NCBI GenBank assembly: GCA_002497895.1
Contig: DAFD01000042.1
Span: 2,734 to 10,373, forward strand
Source: Euryarchaeota archaeon UBA175
GTDB taxonomy: Archaea; Thermoplasmatota; Poseidoniia; Poseidoniales; Thalassarchaeaceae
Direction of reading: 5' to 3'
DNA length: 7,640 nt
The translations under genes were made by a program, and so were the position numbers. This document shows, in pieces, positions 5,972 through 7,640 of the stretch. Every line of letters starts with the position of its first letter. Position 1 is the stretch's first letter. The notes beneath the pieces are model-generated. The model was not told the DNA's origin and searched no databases. It saw only the letters and a program-made list of their open reading frames with translations.

Positions 5972-7564
5972 ATGACAGCGCCCCGCGCTCTGCTCAGCGT
6001 CTTCCACAAGGATGGGATTGTCGAACTTGGAAAGTCCCTCAACTCCCTTGGCTGGGAATTACTCTCGACGGGCGGAACCTCGCGTGCTTTGCGTGAGGCA
6101 GGCTTGCCGGTCATCGATGTCAGTGATGCCACTGGACATCCGGAATGTTTCGACGGACGGGTCAAAACTCTACATCCCGCAGTACACGGTGGTATCCTAG
6201 TCCGTCGCGACCGTGCAGACGACATGGAGATGCTCGAAGAGCTGGGATATCGCACGGTCGACTTGGTTTGTGTCAATCTGTACCCATTCGAAGCAGTGGC
6301 TGCGAAGGACCCGCCAGCTCCAGATGCTGAATTGATTGAGATGATTGACATTGGCGGGCCAACGATGATCCGTTCAGCGGCGAAGAATCACAAGGATTGC
6401 TTGGTGCTAACTTCGCCTGAGCAATATGACTCAGTGTTGGGGGCATTGGAGGCTTCCAATGGCGACCCATCAGGAGTCAGCCTAGAGGCTCGCAAACAAT
6501 TGGCGTTGGAAGCCTTCCAAACCACTGCCGCTTACGATGCGGCGGTTAGCGGCGAGTTGGATGAGAGATTCAACTCGCCAGACGTTCCAAGCCGCATCCA
6601 CGTTGCCAGCGAGACCGGAACAGAACTGCGATATGGAGAGAATCCTCACCAGCCGGCTGCGTTCTATCCAGGTGCCAGTGCCACGGGTCCAATTGGCTTG
6701 GCCGCAGCCGTGCAGCACGGCGGTAAGGAACTTTCATTCAACAATTATCTCGACCTTGATGGTGCGCTTCGGATCGCACGCGGATTGCTCCGCGACACTG
6801 ACGAAGCGCGCTCACAAGGCTGCGTCGTCATCAAACACACAAATCCCTGCGGAGCGGCAATTGACGCAACGCAGGTTGGTGCATGGCAGAACGCTCTTGC
6901 AAGCGATCCAGAATCTGCATTCGGCTGTGTCATCGCTTTCACGAGCGTTGTCGAGAAGGCGACCGCCGAAGCAATCGGCGGTCATTTCCTCGAGTGCATC
7001 ATCGCCCCCGGCTACGAAGACGATGCACTCGCAATCCTTTCCGAAAAGAAGAATCGAAGGATGCTCACTCTAGAGAATTTCACACCACGTGAAGACGAGG
7101 TGAGAATCCGCCAACTCGATGGAGGCTGGGTCGCCCAAGTCCAAGGCCCTCCATCTGTAGATTGGTCAGCAGTCCGTTGCGTCACCAAGGCACCAGCCAA
7201 TGACGACCTTGTAGCACTCGCACGGTTTGGCTCAACTGTTCTTTCCGAAGTCAAGTCGAATTCGATTGTCTTGGTTGCTCAGACAGAGACAGGTTTTGCA
7301 ACAGTAGGAGTTGGGCCGGGTCAAACCAGCAGAGTTGAGGCAGTTCGAATTGCAGCACGAAGAGCCGGCCAGAGAGCCAAGGGTTCGATGATGGTATCAG
7401 ACGCCTTCTTCCCATTCCGTGATGGTATTGACACCGCTCATGAGATTGGCGTGACTACAGTTGTTCAGCCAGGAGGATCGATGCGAGATCAGGAATCAAT
7501 CGATGCTGCTGATGAGCATGGAATGGCGATGATATTCACTGGGCAGAGACTCTTCCTTCACTGA
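5972..7564 (+). CDS. purH: Bifunctional AICAR transformylase / IMP cyclohydrolase
   Basis: PurH makes the last two steps of purine synthesis: formylation of AICAR with 10-formyl-tetrahydrofolate, then ring closure to IMP, in the cytoplasm. The 530-residue length is normal for the complete two-domain enzyme. The N-terminal cyclohydrolase domain (about 1-195) has RALLSVFHKDGI (5-16), LSTGGTSRAL (31-40), DGRVKTLHP (61-69) and HGGIL (72-76). The transformylase domain (about 210-530) has RYGENPHQ (220-227), the catalytic Lys-His pair in KHTNPCGAA (K288, H289), ESAFGCVIAF (314-323), VKSNSIVL (427-434), GVGPGQTSRVEAV (446-458) and SDAFFPFRDGID (476-487), ending in the usual TGQRLFLH-type terminus. 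The frame is open from 5822, but the extra 50 residues overlap the thermosome gene and are not family-like; ATG 5972 is chosen, with ATG 5954 as a near alternative adding six residues. No clear promoter or ribosome-binding site lies in the 47-base gap, so read-through from the thermosome gene is likely. Many archaea use PurP and PurO instead, so this bacterial-type enzyme suggests old gene transfer. Confidence 0.96.
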   Translation: MTAPRALLSVFHKDGIVELGKSLNSLGWELLSTGGTSRALREAGLPVIDVSDATGHPECFDGRVKTLHPAVHGGILVRRDRADDMEMLEELGYRTVDLVCVNLYPFEAVAAKDPPAPDAELIEMIDIGGPTMIRSAAKNHKDCLVLTSPEQYDSVLGALEASNGDPSGVSLEARKQLALEAFQTTAAYDAAVSGELDERFNSPDVPSRIHVASETGTELRYGENPHQPAAFYPGASATGPIGLAAAVQHGGKELSFNNYLDLDGALRIARGLLRDTDEARSQGCVVIKHTNPCGAAIDATQVGAWQNALASDPESAFGCVIAFTSVVEKATAEAIGGHFLECIIAPGYEDDALAILSEKKNRRMLTLENFTPREDEVRIRQLDGGWVAQVQGPPSVDWSAVRCVTKAPANDDLVALARFGSTVLSEVKSNSIVLVAQTETGFATVGVGPGQTSRVEAVRIAARRAGQRAKGSMMVSDAFFPFRDGIDTAHEIGVTTVVQPGGSMRDQESIDAADEHGMAMIFTGQRLFLH

Positions 7565-7640
7565 CTAAGAAGTCTTTTCAATGCCCCATATTTCCCACAA
7601 TTATGCAACCCAGCGGCTGGCTAACTTTTGATCTGGAAGC
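7565..7640. other. Short 3' flank after purH, with a small palindrome
   Basis: This stretch holds no supportable gene. CTTTTC (7573-7578), 9 bases after the purH stop, is a short pyrimidine-rich tract that could act as a weak archaeal terminator. CCAGC-G-GCTGG (7610-7620) is a perfect small palindrome, followed by CTAACTTTT; as RNA it allows only a four-base stem with a three-base loop. Together these may mark the end of the plus-strand run, but neither is strong. Confidence 0.25.

Noticed and set aside
7601..7640. Possible 3' end of a minus-strand gene entering from the right edge
   Set aside because: Two minus-strand frames are open for 12-20 codons from the edge before a stop (one ending at 7601-7603), but this is too short to tell from chance.

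Overview
The window looks like a piece of an archaeal genome, most likely a mesophilic euryarchaeon of the Thermoplasmatota / marine group II (Poseidoniales) type. Two genes are decisive for Archaea: a group II chaperonin (thermosome) subunit, and a PilT/VirB11-like ATPase with a C-terminal KH domain, a family I know only from Archaea. Moderate GC content, tight gene packing, weak or absent Shine-Dalgarno sequences and bacterial-type metabolic genes (PurH, a GT4 glycosyltransferase) fit that group. The lineage below domain level is an inference.

Layout: positions 1-1169, minus strand, hold a GT4-family glycosyltransferase whose C-terminus runs off the left edge of the window. About 87 bases (1170-1256) separate it from a divergent run of five plus-strand genes: threonine synthase (thrC, 1257-2546), a small three-helix membrane protein (2588-2914), the ATPase-KH protein (2924-4291), a thermosome subunit (4353-5924) and bifunctional purH (5972-7564). 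The last 76 bases hold no supportable gene. No rRNA, tRNA, CRISPR array, insertion sequence or integrase was seen.

The plus-strand genes are separated by only 9 to 61 bases, so much of the run may be co-transcribed. The clearest pair is the membrane protein and the ATPase: the ribosome-binding site of the second overlaps the stop codon of the first, suggesting translational coupling. thrC (last step of threonine synthesis) and purH (last two steps of IMP synthesis) are ordinary anabolic genes. The ATPase-KH protein and the chaperonin are information-processing and protein-quality genes.

Four start codons were moved downstream from the longest open frame, because the conserved family start lies inside the frame or a ribosome-binding site points there (thrC, ATPase, thermosome, purH). 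The points most worth a second look are the ATPase-KH protein without the N-terminal PIN domain usual for its family, its unknown membrane-protein neighbour, a perfect 15-base palindrome across the ATPase stop codon just upstream of the thermosome gene, and divergent positions in the chaperonin. I saw no clear sign of a wholly new multi-gene system.
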